The notes beneath the pieces were generated by a model. It made no database searches, had not been told where the DNA came from, and saw only the letters and a list, made by a program, of their open reading frames with translations. A program made the translations under genes and the position numbers. Positions 9,096 to 18,963 of a DNA stretch of 41,992 nucleotides are shown here, piece by piece. The first letter of the stretch is position 1. Each line of letters begins with the position of its first letter. The stretch is from Planctomycetota bacterium (lineage in GTDB: Bacteria > Planctomycetota > Planctomycetia > JALXBF01): the NCBI GenBank assembly GCA_026991575.1, contig JALXBF010000153.1:1-41992 (forward strand), given 5' to 3'.

Positions 9096-10349
9096 ATGGG
9101 TAAGCTGAAGGTCAAGAACACGGTCGTGGAGCTCAAAGGCGATGAGATGACCAGGATCATCTGGGAGTGGATCAAGGAGAAGCTCCTCTTCCCCTATCTG
9201 GAGATTCCCTTGGAGGTCTACGACCTTTCCATTCAGCACCGGGACGAAACCGATGACCAGGTGACGATCGAGGCGGCCAAGGCGATCGCCCGGCACAAGG
9301 TCGGCGTCAAGTGCGCGACGATTACGCCTGATGAGGCGCGCGTCAAAGAGTTCAATCTCAAGCGCATGTACCCATCGCCCAACGGTACGATCCGGAATTA
9401 CCTAGGAGGCACGATCTTTCGTGCTCCGATTATCATCCGTAACATCCCGCGACTTGTCCCGGCATGGAAGGAACCGATCATCGTCGCACGTCATGCCTAC
9501 GGCGACCAGTACAAGGCAACCGATGTCGTCATTCCGGGGCCAGGGACCGTAAAGCTGGTCTACGAGCCAGCCGGCGGCGAGCGCCAGGAGTGGACCGTAC
9601 ATGAGTTTGACGGGCCCGGAGTGACTATGGGTATGTTCAACACGGATAAGTCGATCAGAGACTTTGCCACGGCTGTGTTCCGATACGGACTCATGGAAAA
9701 ATATCCGGTCGTGCATACGACCAAGAACACGATCCTGAAACGCTACGACGGCCGCTTTAAGGACATCTTCCAGGAGGTGTACGACAAGGAGTTCGCTGAC
9801 GAATTCAAGAAGAACGGTCTGTGGTACGAGCATCGGCTGATCGACGACATGGTGGCCCAGGTGCTGAAGTGGGAAGGGGGGTTCATCTGGGCGTGCAAGA
9901 ACTACGACGGTGACGTTATGAGCGACCTGGTCGCTCAGGGCTTCGGATCGCTGGGCCTGATGACATCGGTGCTGCTCTGCCCCGACGGCGAAACGCTCGA
10001 AGCCGAAGCGGCCCACGGCACGGTCACGCGTCACTATCGGCTGTACCAGCAGGGCAAGAAAACGAGCACCAATCCGATTGCCAGCATCTTTGCCTGGACG
10101 CGCGGTCTGGCACACCGCGCCCGACTGGACGGCACGCCGGAAATCGCGCAGTTCGCACAGCTTCTTGAAGAGGCTTGCGTCGAAACGGTGGAAGCGGGCA
10201 AGATGACCAAGGATCTGGCTCGGAGCGTCTACAACACGCTGGACCCGCCCGAAGACACCTGGCTCGATACCGAGACCTTCCTCGACGAAATCCACCGAAC
10301 GCTCGATAAGAAGCTTCGCGTCGCCGGCCTGATCAAGCAGGATGACTGA
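9096..10349 (+). CDS. icd: NADP-dependent isocitrate dehydrogenase, eukaryotic-like dimeric type
   Basis: This TCA-cycle enzyme converts isocitrate and NADP+ to 2-oxoglutarate, CO2 and NADPH in the cytoplasm. The 417-residue product follows the IDH1/IDH2-like (subfamily II) pattern and not the E. coli type. Diagnostic segments are [37 protein letters not shown], the substrate loop [28 protein letters not shown], the metal-binding [10 protein letters not shown], and the cofactor loop [12 protein letters not shown]. The ATG at 9096 follows GGAGGAG. It stands 39 nt behind pheT but is functionally unrelated to it. Confidence 0.95.
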   Translation: MGKLKVKNTVVELKGDEMTRIIWEWIKEKLLFPYLEIPLEVYDLSIQHRDETDDQVTIEAAKAIARHKVGVKCATITPDEARVKEFNLKRMYPSPNGTIRNYLGGTIFRAPIIIRNIPRLVPAWKEPIIVARHAYGDQYKATDVVIPGPGTVKLVYEPAGGERQEWTVHEFDGPGVTMGMFNTDKSIRDFATAVFRYGLMEKYPVVHTTKNTILKRYDGRFKDIFQEVYDKEFADEFKKNGLWYEHRLIDDMVAQVLKWEGGFIWACKNYDGDVMSDLVAQGFGSLGLMTSVLLCPDGETLEAEAAHGTVTRHYRLYQQGKKTSTNPIASIFAWTRGLAHRARLDGTPEIAQFAQLLEEACVETVEAGKMTKDLARSVYNTLDPPEDTWLDTETFLDEIHRTLDKKLRVAGLIKQDD

Positions 10350-10476
10350 GCTGTTCATCGGCCTGGCTGGCAAGTACGTCGCAGGCCGAGCGTGAGCTAT
10401 GTTGCCTCAGCTGCCGGTCACCCGGTGCTCCGGCGCCGTTGGGGATCTGGCTGTGCGGGGCCTGCGCGGCTGTTGG

Positions 10477-10498
10477 CCGACGGCGTCAGTCCCGTCGG
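10477..10498. terminator. GC hairpin between icd and the sulfatase gene
   Basis: CCGACGG (10477-10483) and CCGTCGG (10492-10498) form a perfect 7-bp stem with an 8-nt loop in the 192-bp gap after icd. No T-run follows, so intrinsic termination is uncertain. Confidence 0.3.
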
Positions 10499-10541
10499 AC
10501 CGTACAGCGGCTCACCTGGATGTCTGGCTGGAGGAGCGACG

Positions 10542-11930
10542 ATGCTCCGCACGCTGGCTTTCTCGATCGTTGCTTGCTGTGTACTGGCCCAGGCCCTGGC
10601 CGCCGCTGGTGGACCGCGACCGAACATCGTCTGGATCATTGCCGACGACGTCGGCTGGAAGGACCTCGGCTGCTATGGCCATCCCACGGTCCGAACGCCC
10701 AATATCGACTGGTTGGCCGACCGCGGCGTGCGGTTTGCTAGCGCCTTTGTGACCTCGCCGCAGTGCAGTCCGAGCCGAACGGCGATGTTCTCGGGCCGCT
10801 TTGCGCACACCGTGGGCGCCGCTGATCTCCACGATCCGGTTCCCGAGTCTGTCAGGATCTTGCCCTTCTACTTGCGCCAGGCGGGGTACTGGACAGGCAA
10901 CGTCGGTAAGCTCCATCTGGGAGGCCATGCGGCTCGCCAGTTCGACGTGGTCCGTGGCTTTGATCGAAATCGAGATCTGACCGGCCAGTGGCGAGCATTT
11001 CTGGACGGGCGCCCCAAGGACAAGCCGTTCTTCCTGGCATTGGGCTTCGTGGAAGCACATCGGCCGTTTACTAAGAAGCCGGCCAGGCCCTATAGCCTGC
11101 GCGATGCCGTCGTACCACCGTACTTGCCCGAGCACGACGACGTGCGCCGTGACCTTGCGGCTTACTACGATGAGATCACCTACATGGATGAGCAGATCGG
11201 CCTGTTTCTGCAGGACCTGCGCGAACGGGGACTTCTTGAGAAGACGATCATCTTTTTCTTCAGCGATAACGGTGCACCGTTTCCCCGAGCTAAGTGCCAT
11301 CTGGCGGACTCTGGTGTCGGAACCCCGCTGGTGGTCTACTGGCCGGGCATGGCACCTGCCGGTCGTGTGCACCGCGGGCTGGTGAGCCTGGTGGACCTTG
11401 CGCCGACGGTACTGGAGATCGCCGGGGTTCAGACCCCGGAGGACTGGTATGGCATCAGCCTGTTGCCCGTGCTGCGCGAGCCGGAACGCGAAGGCTTACG
11501 GGAGGCAGTCTTCATGGAGCGGAACTGGCATGACTATGACGATCATGTGCGTGCGGTACGCACGGAGCGCTACAAGCTAATCGTCCACGCATTTCCTCAG
11601 GAGCCCTGGATGGCACCGTCGGATATCATGCGTTCGCCCACGATGCGCATCATGCTGAAGCTGCGCGAGGAAGTGCAGCTGACCGCTGCCCAGATGATGT
11701 TCTTCCGGGCCCCGCGGCCGCCCGTCGAACTGTACGATCTGGCGGCCGATCCCTGGGAGTTTCGTAACGTGGCCTTTGATCCGGAGTACCGCCAGGTGCG
11801 CCAGCGGCTGGAGCGGTTGCTGGCACGATGGCAAGAGCAGACCAAGGACATCTCGCCCCTGCCCCGTAAACCCGACCGGTTCGACCGTTGGACGGGACAG
11901 CCGCTGACGGCCCCGCCCCGTGGCCGCTAG
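10542..11930 (+). CDS. Secreted sulfatase, formylglycine (Cys) type
   Basis: This alkaline-phosphatase-superfamily sulfatase hydrolyses sulfate esters, in planctomycetes often those of sulfated polysaccharides. It is 462 residues from the ATG at 10542, which has GGAGG about 8 nt upstream and opens a signal peptide (MLRTLAFSIVACCVLAQALA); the frame is open further upstream but that sequence is not protein-like. Active-site elements are the metal-binding IIADDVG, CSPSR whose cysteine is matured to formylglycine, GKLHLG, and SDNGA. The substrate cannot be read from sequence. Activity requires a formylglycine-generating enzyme, which is not in this window. A choline- or heparan-type sulfatase cannot be distinguished. 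Confidence 0.9.
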   Translation: MLRTLAFSIVACCVLAQALAAAGGPRPNIVWIIADDVGWKDLGCYGHPTVRTPNIDWLADRGVRFASAFVTSPQCSPSRTAMFSGRFAHTVGAADLHDPVPESVRILPFYLRQAGYWTGNVGKLHLGGHAARQFDVVRGFDRNRDLTGQWRAFLDGRPKDKPFFLALGFVEAHRPFTKKPARPYSLRDAVVPPYLPEHDDVRRDLAAYYDEITYMDEQIGLFLQDLRERGLLEKTIIFFFSDNGAPFPRAKCHLADSGVGTPLVVYWPGMAPAGRVHRGLVSLVDLAPTVLEIAGVQTPEDWYGISLLPVLREPEREGLREAVFMERNWHDYDDHVRAVRTERYKLIVHAFPQEPWMAPSDIMRSPTMRIMLKLREEVQLTAAQMMFFRAPRPPVELYDLAADPWEFRNVAFDPEYRQVRQRLERLLARWQEQTKDISPLPRKPDRFDRWTGQPLTAPPRGR

Positions 11931-12127
11931 CTGCACTAGACCAACCCCGCACGCACGCGACCGGCAAGAGAGGCCGGTCATCTCGATCGGCGGTGTTCGC
12001 ACGATGCGCAGCGATCAAGCCTACTGAGTACGCGCCAGCTGAGTACCTGCGGACTCGGGGCAATCAGGCGAGTGGTTCGCCTCGCCGGCATGCACCAACT
12101 CGGATCCCGAAGAGAAGTCAGGGCAAG

Positions 12128-12622
12128 TCAGCGCAGCCGCCACTCATAGCGGGCCTGCTGTCCGAAGTTCTCTTCCACCTCAACCGCGAGGACTTCTGGT
12201 TGGTAGCCGTGGCGTGACCGGAGCATCTCAAGCAATCGGTCGGCAATCCAGCGTGCCAGCATCTCGGCGGTCGTGTTCGGCACGGGCAGGATGACGCAAT
12301 CCTGCTTGGGCACAATCCAACGCCGATCGCCGAACCGCGCGATGACCTCTTCACCTTCCGTGCTCACCTCGATCTGCTGACTCTCCGCAGGCAACAGCAA
12401 TCGGTGGTCGAGTTCGGAGACGATTTCGTGGAGAAGATCCTTTAGGGCGATGAAGTCGAACACGTAGGCGTTCTGCTCAAGGGAACCATGCACTTCGGCC
12501 CGGACACGATAGTTGTGCCCGTGTAGTCGTTCACACTCCCCGGCGCCGTAGGTGATGAAATGGGCGGCCGAGAAGACGGTGTAGTCCTTTGTGACCCGTA
12601 CCGACCAACGTTCCTCTGGCAT
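12128..12622 (-). CDS. 6-pyruvoyl-tetrahydropterin synthase / QueD family protein
   Basis: The family acts on dihydroneopterin triphosphate: QueD makes 6-carboxy-tetrahydropterin for queuosine, while PTPS makes 6-pyruvoyl-tetrahydropterin. The 164-residue product has the zinc-binding histidines in FSAAHF and in LHGHNY, and a cysteine four residues before the latter (GECERLHGHNY) matching the catalytic cysteine. FDFIALKDLLHEIVSELDHRLL and the VPNTTAEMLARWI segment are typical of the fold, and a glutamate near the C-terminus (VEVEENFGQQARYE) fits the family. At ~164 residues it is longer than E. coli QueD (~120). It is the last gene of a closely spaced minus-strand set (htrA-like, ABC ATPase, this gene), 23 nt from its neighbour. 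QueD versus PTPS activity is not resolvable here. Confidence 0.85.
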   Translation of the reverse strand: MPEERWSVRVTKDYTVFSAAHFITYGAGECERLHGHNYRVRAEVHGSLEQNAYVFDFIALKDLLHEIVSELDHRLLLPAESQQIEVSTEGEEVIARFGDRRWIVPKQDCVILPVPNTTAEMLARWIADRLLEMLRSRHGYQPEVLAVEVEENFGQQARYEWRLR

Positions 12623-12645
12623 AGCCGACCCTCACGTCCGATTCA

Positions 12646-13371
12646 TTACTCGTCGGGGACAGCCGCTATCGTTGGCACACGTTCTTGGCCCACGATCAGG
12701 CCGTCGCGCAGGTAGACGATCCGCTCGGCGTGTGCCGCTACGTCTCGGTTGTGCGTGATGATCACGATCGTGATACCCTGCCGGTGGACCTGGTGGAAAA
12801 TCTCCAGGATTTGCTCAGTGGTACGGCTGTCCAAGTTGCCGGTTGGTTCGTCAGCCAGGATCACGTCGGGTTCTTTGACCAACGCGCGGGCGATCGCGAC
12901 TCGCTGCTGTTCGCCCCCAGAGAGCTGGCCCGGATAGTGGTGCATTCGGTGGGCAAGCCCGACTATTTCCAGCGCAGCGATCCCGCGTCGGCGAGCGTTG
13001 CGCACACCGGCGTACAGCAACGGGAGCGTGACGTTTTCGAGCGCTGTTTCGCGGGGCAGCAGGTTGAACGACTGGAACACGAAGCCAACGCGTTGATTGC
13101 GCAGACAGGCAAGTTCGCGGTCGGTTAGTCGGTCTACGGGCTGGCCGTCGAAGAGGTACTCGCCACTGGTTGCATGATCCAGGCAGCCGAGGATGTGCAG
13201 CAGGGTTGACTTTCCGGAGCCGGATGGACCCATGACGGCCAGAAACTCGCCCCGGGCGACCTGGAGCGTGACACCGCGCAGTGCGTGCACCTCGGTGCTA
13301 CCGGTGTGATAGACCTTGTGCAAGTCGCGTGCGTCGATGATTGGCGTGAGGTTGCGGCGTTGCTCGTTCAC
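12646..13371 (-). CDS. ABC transporter ATP-binding protein, MacB/LolD type
   Basis: This is a 241-residue cytoplasmic ATPase of the type that powers MacB, LolCE or FtsX-like permeases in lipoprotein release or export. The Walker A is GPSGSGKST, the Q-loop lies in [12 protein letters not shown], the signature is [15 protein letters not shown], the Walker B is [13 protein letters not shown], and the switch histidine is in IIITHNRD. The predicted start is GTG 13371 with AGGA about 9 nt upstream. No permease is adjacent. Two FtsX-type permeases without an ATPase lie about 10 kb away at 22743-25238 and are possible partners by inference. Upstream by about 50 nt is the HtrA-like protease gene. Confidence 0.93.
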   Translation of the reverse strand: MNEQRRNLTPIIDARDLHKVYHTGSTEVHALRGVTLQVARGEFLAVMGPSGSGKSTLLHILGCLDHATSGEYLFDGQPVDRLTDRELACLRNQRVGFVFQSFNLLPRETALENVTLPLLYAGVRNARRRGIAALEIVGLAHRMHHYPGQLSGGEQQRVAIARALVKEPDVILADEPTGNLDSRTTEQILEIFHQVHRQGITIVIITHNRDVAAHAERIVYLRDGLIVGQERVPTIAAVPDE

Positions 13372-13423
13372 GCTCGTGTTTCCTGCGGTTGCGCTGCTAT
13401 GGTGCGGTCGGCTACGCGATCCT

Positions 13424-14473
<1,050 letters not shown>

Positions 14474-15369
14474 GGCTTCGGTCCCCTGACGCTATTCCGT
14501 AGCCGGCGGTGGTGGCTGATCGCGCGACCGGCAGCCACCGCTGATCGAGGCTCCCACACATTTGAGTGTACGGCGGCGACCTACCCGTTGATGACTGGCC
14601 TCGCTCCTAGCCGAGAACCCTGCTTGCCGAACTAACCCGTGTGCATAACCGCCCCACGGTCGCGCAGCAACGCACGGCGCGTGAGCGTCTCACTCACGCC
14701 GCGCAACCAATCGAGACGATCGGCGGTACTAAGTTCTCGCTCGGGCAAGACGATCGGGCGTACGGTCCCGTTTGCGCGAGCCGGTCGATCGGGGCCATTG
14801 GGCCTACCGCGATGCTCGCGATGTGCGGGCGTGGCTGCTCGGGCAGGGCCAATTCAGGCTGCCGCGTACCTGACCACGGTGCGCGCCGCAAAGGAACGCA
14901 CGGCGGCGAACCCTCAAGTGAGCCTGACTTGCGGCCCGCTACACCGACCAGACTGGGGCTTGCCCGGGCACTGTCGCGGATGTTCCGGCCGTGGATCGCA
15001 AAGCATTGCCGTCCGGCCATCTGCGGAAGCCGCCCCTTGAGGGCACAGTTCGATTACTTCCGAGGCCGGTCGCCGAGCCGGCCGATCGCTCCAGCGGCGG
15101 CGACGTTGCTTTGCTTGCTGCCCGCCGCACCGAAAGCAGGCAAAGGCGGAGTCGACTCCAGGGGGCGCAGCGAACCGGCGGGGCGGACCATCGCAGTGCG
15201 GATTGCGTTGTTCGACCGCTGCTCCAACGCGAACGCCTCGGCGCGGGTTCGCTTCGGCTACGTTTGAGCGATGGTCTTGCCCGCGTTGCCGGGTTGGTTT
15301 CCGCTGCGTAGGCAGCCGGTTTCGGCGGCGTCGAAGGGCCGTTCAACTCGCCGCCTACCGTGAACTGGC
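14474..15369. other. Gene-poor accessory stretch
   Basis: There is no convincing gene in about 900 bases. Several open frames exist because of the high GC content, for example a forward one at 14641-15267, but they lack recognisable domains, a good ribosome site and protein-like composition. Around 14695-14760 a segment weakly resembles the ~90-bp intergenic repeat seen at 35281 and 39200 (shared GAGACGATCGG-type core), but the match is too short to be certain. The first ~100 bases presumably include the promoter of the HtrA-like gene. Confidence 0.4.
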
Positions 15370-16085
15370 GGGAGGCCGGCTTCATGTTCCCCTCCTAGCC
15401 ATCGGAGCAAGCTGCGGCCTCCATGCGGCAATTGCCCGTGGCTGGGGTCCAGGTAAGGGGGGCGTCCCGTACCCCATCTCGCAGATGGATTAGCACTGCC
15501 CGCGCAGACGAGTGCACGGGGCACGGCGCCGACCGCACGACTCTCTCGGCAGGTCACCGCCGTGCGCTCCCCTAGGGTGAAGCTGCGACCCCATGCGCAT
15601 GGCAAACACCATCCCCGAGCCCCTGTTTCCCCCAGCGATGGCGGACCGCTGGCGATCGGTTACGCCGACCATCGCCCTCTTCTCCCCGTTGGCCCGACAA
15701 ACGCTACGGCCTCCCTGTTCTCCCAGGAATGCCGCGACAGGTTCCCCTTCCGTGCCACTGCGTCTCAGACGCAATGCCCACACTTTCCGCAGTGAGTCGC
15801 TCCTCGCAACTCCTCCAGGCAGTGCTCAATGCTTTGGTGTCGCAATGCCTCAGTCGGGCGCAGAATCCGCCACGTCCCATGCACGGGCAGATCATTTCGG
15901 CCACGACCCCGATCTTTCGTCAACGATGCCACCAGCCGCTTGTCGGGGAGCAGTTCGGGAAGCCTGCGGATTGCTCGGGTCGTGGCACGGTCCTGCAACG
16001 TCCCTCAGGCAAACAGCCGACCCGTCGTGTCCCCGGGCGAGTGGGCTGCTCCCGATGTCAGTGGCTTTTACAAGGAGAGCGACGC
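15370..16085 (-). pseudogene. Decayed transposase, copy A (DUF772/IS1182-like)
   Basis: The minus strand reads LLPDKRLVASLTKDRGRGRN then DLPVHGTW and ALRHQSIEHCLEELR, the pattern of the N-terminal DUF772-type region of IS1182/IS5-like transposases (inference from memory of the family). Beyond about 15780 the frame is lost through a 1-nt deletion relative to the related copy at 40966-41835, and about 136 bp present in that copy is missing near 15735. The two copies share an exact 20-nt block (here 15881-15900) and alignable sequence over most of their length. There is no intact catalytic domain and no clear terminal inverted repeat or target duplication, so this is a fossil. Confidence 0.7.
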
Positions 16086-16426
16086 CTTCGTGAGCGTTTG
16101 CGCAGCAGCGTATGTCTGCTACAAGCCCTCTTTGGTCGAAAACCCGTAGTTTTTTGTTCCAGGCCCGCGAGCACGGGCTTCGAACACCACTGAGACAGTC
16201 CTTCTGCACGGAAAACCTTCTCGGTACCGACGCACGGACCCGATCAGCCGGCAGCTTGCAGACATCGCAACTGTCTCTACCCTCGCCCACGGACGGTTGA
16301 CGGAGATGTGGTGTCTTGATAAACTGATCGCCGCAGGAGCTGCAGCTCGTGGTTTGTTAGAGGTCAGAATGTGCGGAGGTAATGCTATGAGCAGCAGAGG
16401 TCGTACGCAGACACACACACACATGC
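16086..16426 (+). other. Leader region of the small secreted protein gene
   Basis: About 340 bases hold no gene longer than 15 codons. The right part contains a palindrome GAGCTGCAGCTC near 16336, a strong ribosome binding site GGAGGT (16375-16380), a well-spaced ATG at 16387, and the (AC)6 tract described separately. No promoter is confidently identified; TTGATA near 16316 lacks a matching -10. Confidence 0.4.
16411..16422 (+). repeat. (AC)6 dinucleotide tract between RBS/ATG and the secreted-protein frame
   Basis: Six AC units lie between the ATG at 16387, which is 6 nt behind GGAGGT, and the secreted-protein frame whose first own ATG is 16427. As sequenced, translation from 16387 stops after 15 codons at TAA 16432-16434. 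One additional AC unit, or loss of two, would join ATG 16387 in frame to the secreted protein with no intervening stop. The tract is therefore a candidate slippage switch. Confidence 0.6.
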
Positions 16427-16813
16427 ATGCATAACCAACCCGCGTCTCAACCAACTCCTTGGCTGAAGCCGCTAGTGGCTGTCGTTGTCGCGTGCGGCTG
16501 GCTTGCAGCTCCGACGTCGCAAGCAGAAGCTGCGTTCATCACGTGTAGCGGCGGATACCGGTACGGCTGCGGCGTCCACTGGTACGGATTGTGGGGACTG
16601 GCCCCTGGAGAGTCCTTCATTGACTTGCGCGGTGAATGGTCACCTGCCGGCGCGAATCAGTGGACGCTTGGTTCCTCGCGTGCTTATGTCAACGGCTACT
16701 GGGAGGCAGCCACTACGTGGTGTGGCTCGGTTGATGTGCGTGGCTATCTGGAGTATCTCACTGTCAGCGGAACGAGGGTACTGATACGGAGTAACGCCGT
16801 AACGATTCCGTAA
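16427..16813 (+). CDS. Small secreted protein of unknown function
   Basis: I do not recognise a family. From ATG 16427 the product has 128 residues: a short polar N-terminus, a hydrophobic segment (WLKPLVAVVVACGWLAAP), a likely signal-peptidase site near AEAA, and a mature part of about 95 residues rich in Gly, Trp and Tyr. Three cysteines lie in the mature part (ITCSGG, YGCGVHW, TWCGSV). This ATG has no Shine-Dalgarno; the good RBS belongs to ATG 16387, out of frame across the (AC)6 tract. The gene lies 94 nt upstream of a DUF1559 prepilin-like gene in the same direction, suggesting a surface-related context. It might be expressed only when the repeat changes length, or be translated weakly from 16427. 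Confidence 0.6.
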   Translation: MHNQPASQPTPWLKPLVAVVVACGWLAAPTSQAEAAFITCSGGYRYGCGVHWYGLWGLAPGESFIDLRGEWSPAGANQWTLGSSRAYVNGYWEAATTWCGSVDVRGYLEYLTVSGTRVLIRSNAVTIP

Positions 16814-16907
16814 CCACGTAAGCTTCGACACTGGCGCTTGCTGCAGCTCCTGCTTCTTCTGGCAAAGCCACTGTCCTGCGCCAAGGCAACTCGTTGGAGC
16901 GTGCGCT

Positions 16908-17933
16908 ATGGAGCACCGCAAACAGTCTGCTCATCGACGAGGTATCACGCTGATCGAGGTTCTTGTTGTGATCGGCGTTCTTGTGATCTTGATCGCGCTG
17001 CTGTTGCCCGCGGTGTTGTGGGGGCGGCGCGCGGCGTTGCGCATGCAGTGCGCGAATCGGCTCCGTCAGATTGGAATAGCTCTGCAAAGCTACGTCTCAG
17101 CACACCAGCGCTTCCCGTACCGGACCGTGATCAGCGGCCTGGGCAGCTTCACCAGCCACAAGGTCTGGTTGCTGCCGTACCTGGAGCGAGCGGATCTGTT
17201 CAACGCTTTCAACACCGTCGTCGGCCACCGTTCTCCTCAGAACAGGACCATTGCTCAGAGCGAAGTTGAGCTGTTCCTCTGCCCGTTTGACAGTGCCGTT
17301 CGAACACACCAGGGATGGTTCAACTACACCGCATGTGTCGGCGACGGAGCCATTCAGGGCTGGCAAGGACAGCCGCCGGAGGCGGTTCTGGGCGAGGGGA
17401 TCTTTCTGACGGCCATCACCAAACAGCAATCCCCGGCGGGCTGCACGGACGGACTGGCCCACACGGCTGCCTACTCGGAAGTCGTGCACGGTGGCGGCGT
17501 CGTGTCGGGCGACCCCACCGGCCCGGGAGCGGCACGCGGGATGCTGGGCGTCGTGTACACGATCGAGGCGACAAACCGGGATCAGGAAAAGCTGGTCGAG
17601 CAGTGCCTGCGGGTCGCGTCCTCTGGTGCGGCTTATCCGTTCAGACCGCGCAACCAGGATTGGACCATGGGCATTAACGATGCCTATAACCACCTGGTGC
17701 CTCCTGGTGTTCCCGCTTGCGAGTTCGCCAGTCCCTCTGGGGGTGCCTCTGGCATGCCCCCTTTCCTGTTGCCCGTTGAGGCCGGACCCTTGCGGGCCAA
17801 CAGCCGACATGGTTCGATCAACGTGCTTTTTGCGGACGGTCACGTGCGTGCGTTTTCGCCTACGGTTGAGAGACAAGTGTGGCGCGCACTGGGTTCGTGC
17901 AAAGGCGGGGAGCCGGTCGATGACGCGCTCTAG
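16908..17933 (+). CDS. DUF1559 prepilin-like (H-x9-DG) protein
   Basis: This belongs to the planctomycete-expanded DUF1559 family of type II/IV pseudopilin-like surface proteins, whose function is unknown. The 341-residue product starts with a prepilin signal: basic residues, then RGITLIEVLVVIGVL with cleavage expected after Gly and Glu at mature position 5, followed by a hydrophobic helix ending ALLLPAV. The segment CANRLRQIGIALQSYVSAHQ is characteristic. Near the C-terminus HGSINVLFADGHVRAFS provides the H-x9-DG motif. GGAG lies 8 nt before ATG 16908. It overlaps the following LRR gene by 14 nt, which suggests translational coupling. Confidence 0.92.
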   Translation: MEHRKQSAHRRGITLIEVLVVIGVLVILIALLLPAVLWGRRAALRMQCANRLRQIGIALQSYVSAHQRFPYRTVISGLGSFTSHKVWLLPYLERADLFNAFNTVVGHRSPQNRTIAQSEVELFLCPFDSAVRTHQGWFNYTACVGDGAIQGWQGQPPEAVLGEGIFLTAITKQQSPAGCTDGLAHTAAYSEVVHGGGVVSGDPTGPGAARGMLGVVYTIEATNRDQEKLVEQCLRVASSGAAYPFRPRNQDWTMGINDAYNHLVPPGVPACEFASPSGGASGMPPFLLPVEAGPLRANSRHGSINVLFADGHVRAFSPTVERQVWRALGSCKGGEPVDDAL

Positions 17934-18924
17934 CGGAGCACGGCGAGCGCGGCTCGCACGGATCGCCGGGGGCGTAACCCTGATAGGTTCAGCTGTGTGG
18001 ACGCTCGCAGCCGGCGGCTGCGGAGCGAGCGGCCTCTCGGACATCCCGAAGATTCCGGAACCGGTCATCCGCCAGTGGGCCGTCGCGGGGGCGCGAATCC
18101 AGGTCGTAGCGGTAGACCTGCCGGCCGGACCACTGCCCCCCGAACTGGTCGCCCGCGCTCGCGGTAACACGGCCGCGCGGTACCTCTATGCGTTCGAACT
18201 GGAAGAATGCTCCGACGACGGCTTGGCCGGTTTACCTGATGCAGGCGTGCCGTTCGGGCTGATTCTTTCCAGGGCGCGCATCACGGCTGCAGCAGGGCAG
18301 CACATGCGACGCTGGCCGAGTCTGCAACTGCTGTGGCTGGAGACGCGACGGCTGACGCCGCAGGCACTCGCTGCGCTTGCCACCGTGCCGTCGATACGCG
18401 TGCTCGCCATCCGAAGCGAGCTATCCGCGGTGCATCTCGACGTGCTCGATCAGTTTACGCATTTGGAGGGACTCTACCTTGACGGTTCTGTGCGAAACAG
18501 AAACGACCTGGCGCAGCTGCGCTTTCCAGGCGACCTGCGCTACCTGAGCCTCGCGCGCACCGCTGCGGATGACCTGACCTGCTCGATCATTGCACGGCTA
18601 CGCGAGCTGCAAAGGCTGTGGCTCGCTGACACACGCGTCACTGACCGGGGCGTGGCGGCTCTGCGCGCGCTTCGCAAACTCCGCTGGCTCGACCTCAGCC
18701 GAACCGCCATTACGGACCAGGCAACGCTCTACCTTGCCGAGATGACTCAGTTACGCGTGCTCCGGCTAGCTTACACCAGGCTCTCTAACGAGGGGGCTCG
18801 CCGCCTCAGTAAACTGGAGGGCCTCAAACGCTTGGACCTAGTCGGCACTAACGTCACACCAGAAGTGATTCGGCAACTCAAGGCGACGCTTGCCGATTGC
18901 TCCATCGTGACGGACGAACGGTAG
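17920..18924 (+). CDS. Leucine-rich-repeat lipoprotein
   Basis: From ATG 17920, overlapping the DUF1559 gene by 14 nt, the product has 334 residues. A basic start, a hydrophobic stretch (IAGGVTLIGSAVWTLAAGG) and a cysteine at AAGGC suggest a lipoprotein signal, though the lipobox is not perfect. Residues from about 125 to the end are leucine-rich repeats of about 24 residues, seen in LQLLWLETRRLTPQALAAL, LQRLWLADTRVTDRGVAAL, LRWLDLSRTAITDQATLYL and LKRLDLVGTNVTPEVIRQL. They resemble ribonuclease-inhibitor/internalin-like repeats. The frame is open upstream inside the DUF1559 gene, but that part is a shadow. A role in surface binding is inference. Confidence 0.85.
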   Translation: MTRSSGARRARLARIAGGVTLIGSAVWTLAAGGCGASGLSDIPKIPEPVIRQWAVAGARIQVVAVDLPAGPLPPELVARARGNTAARYLYAFELEECSDDGLAGLPDAGVPFGLILSRARITAAAGQHMRRWPSLQLLWLETRRLTPQALAALATVPSIRVLAIRSELSAVHLDVLDQFTHLEGLYLDGSVRNRNDLAQLRFPGDLRYLSLARTAADDLTCSIIARLRELQRLWLADTRVTDRGVAALRALRKLRWLDLSRTAITDQATLYLAEMTQLRVLRLAYTRLSNEGARRLSKLEGLKRLDLVGTNVTPEVIRQLKATLADCSIVTDER

Positions 18925-18963
18925 ATCGCAATCGCAGGGCGTCGGACCCGCAGGGCAAGGGGG

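Noticed and set aside
14640-14800. Third copy of the WD40-flanking repeat
   Set aside because: Only a short core resembles the other two copies; kept as a possibility but not listed as a feature.
14641-15267. Forward open frame of 208 codons in the gene-poor stretch
   Set aside because: No domain, no Shine-Dalgarno and atypical composition; likely chance openness at high GC.
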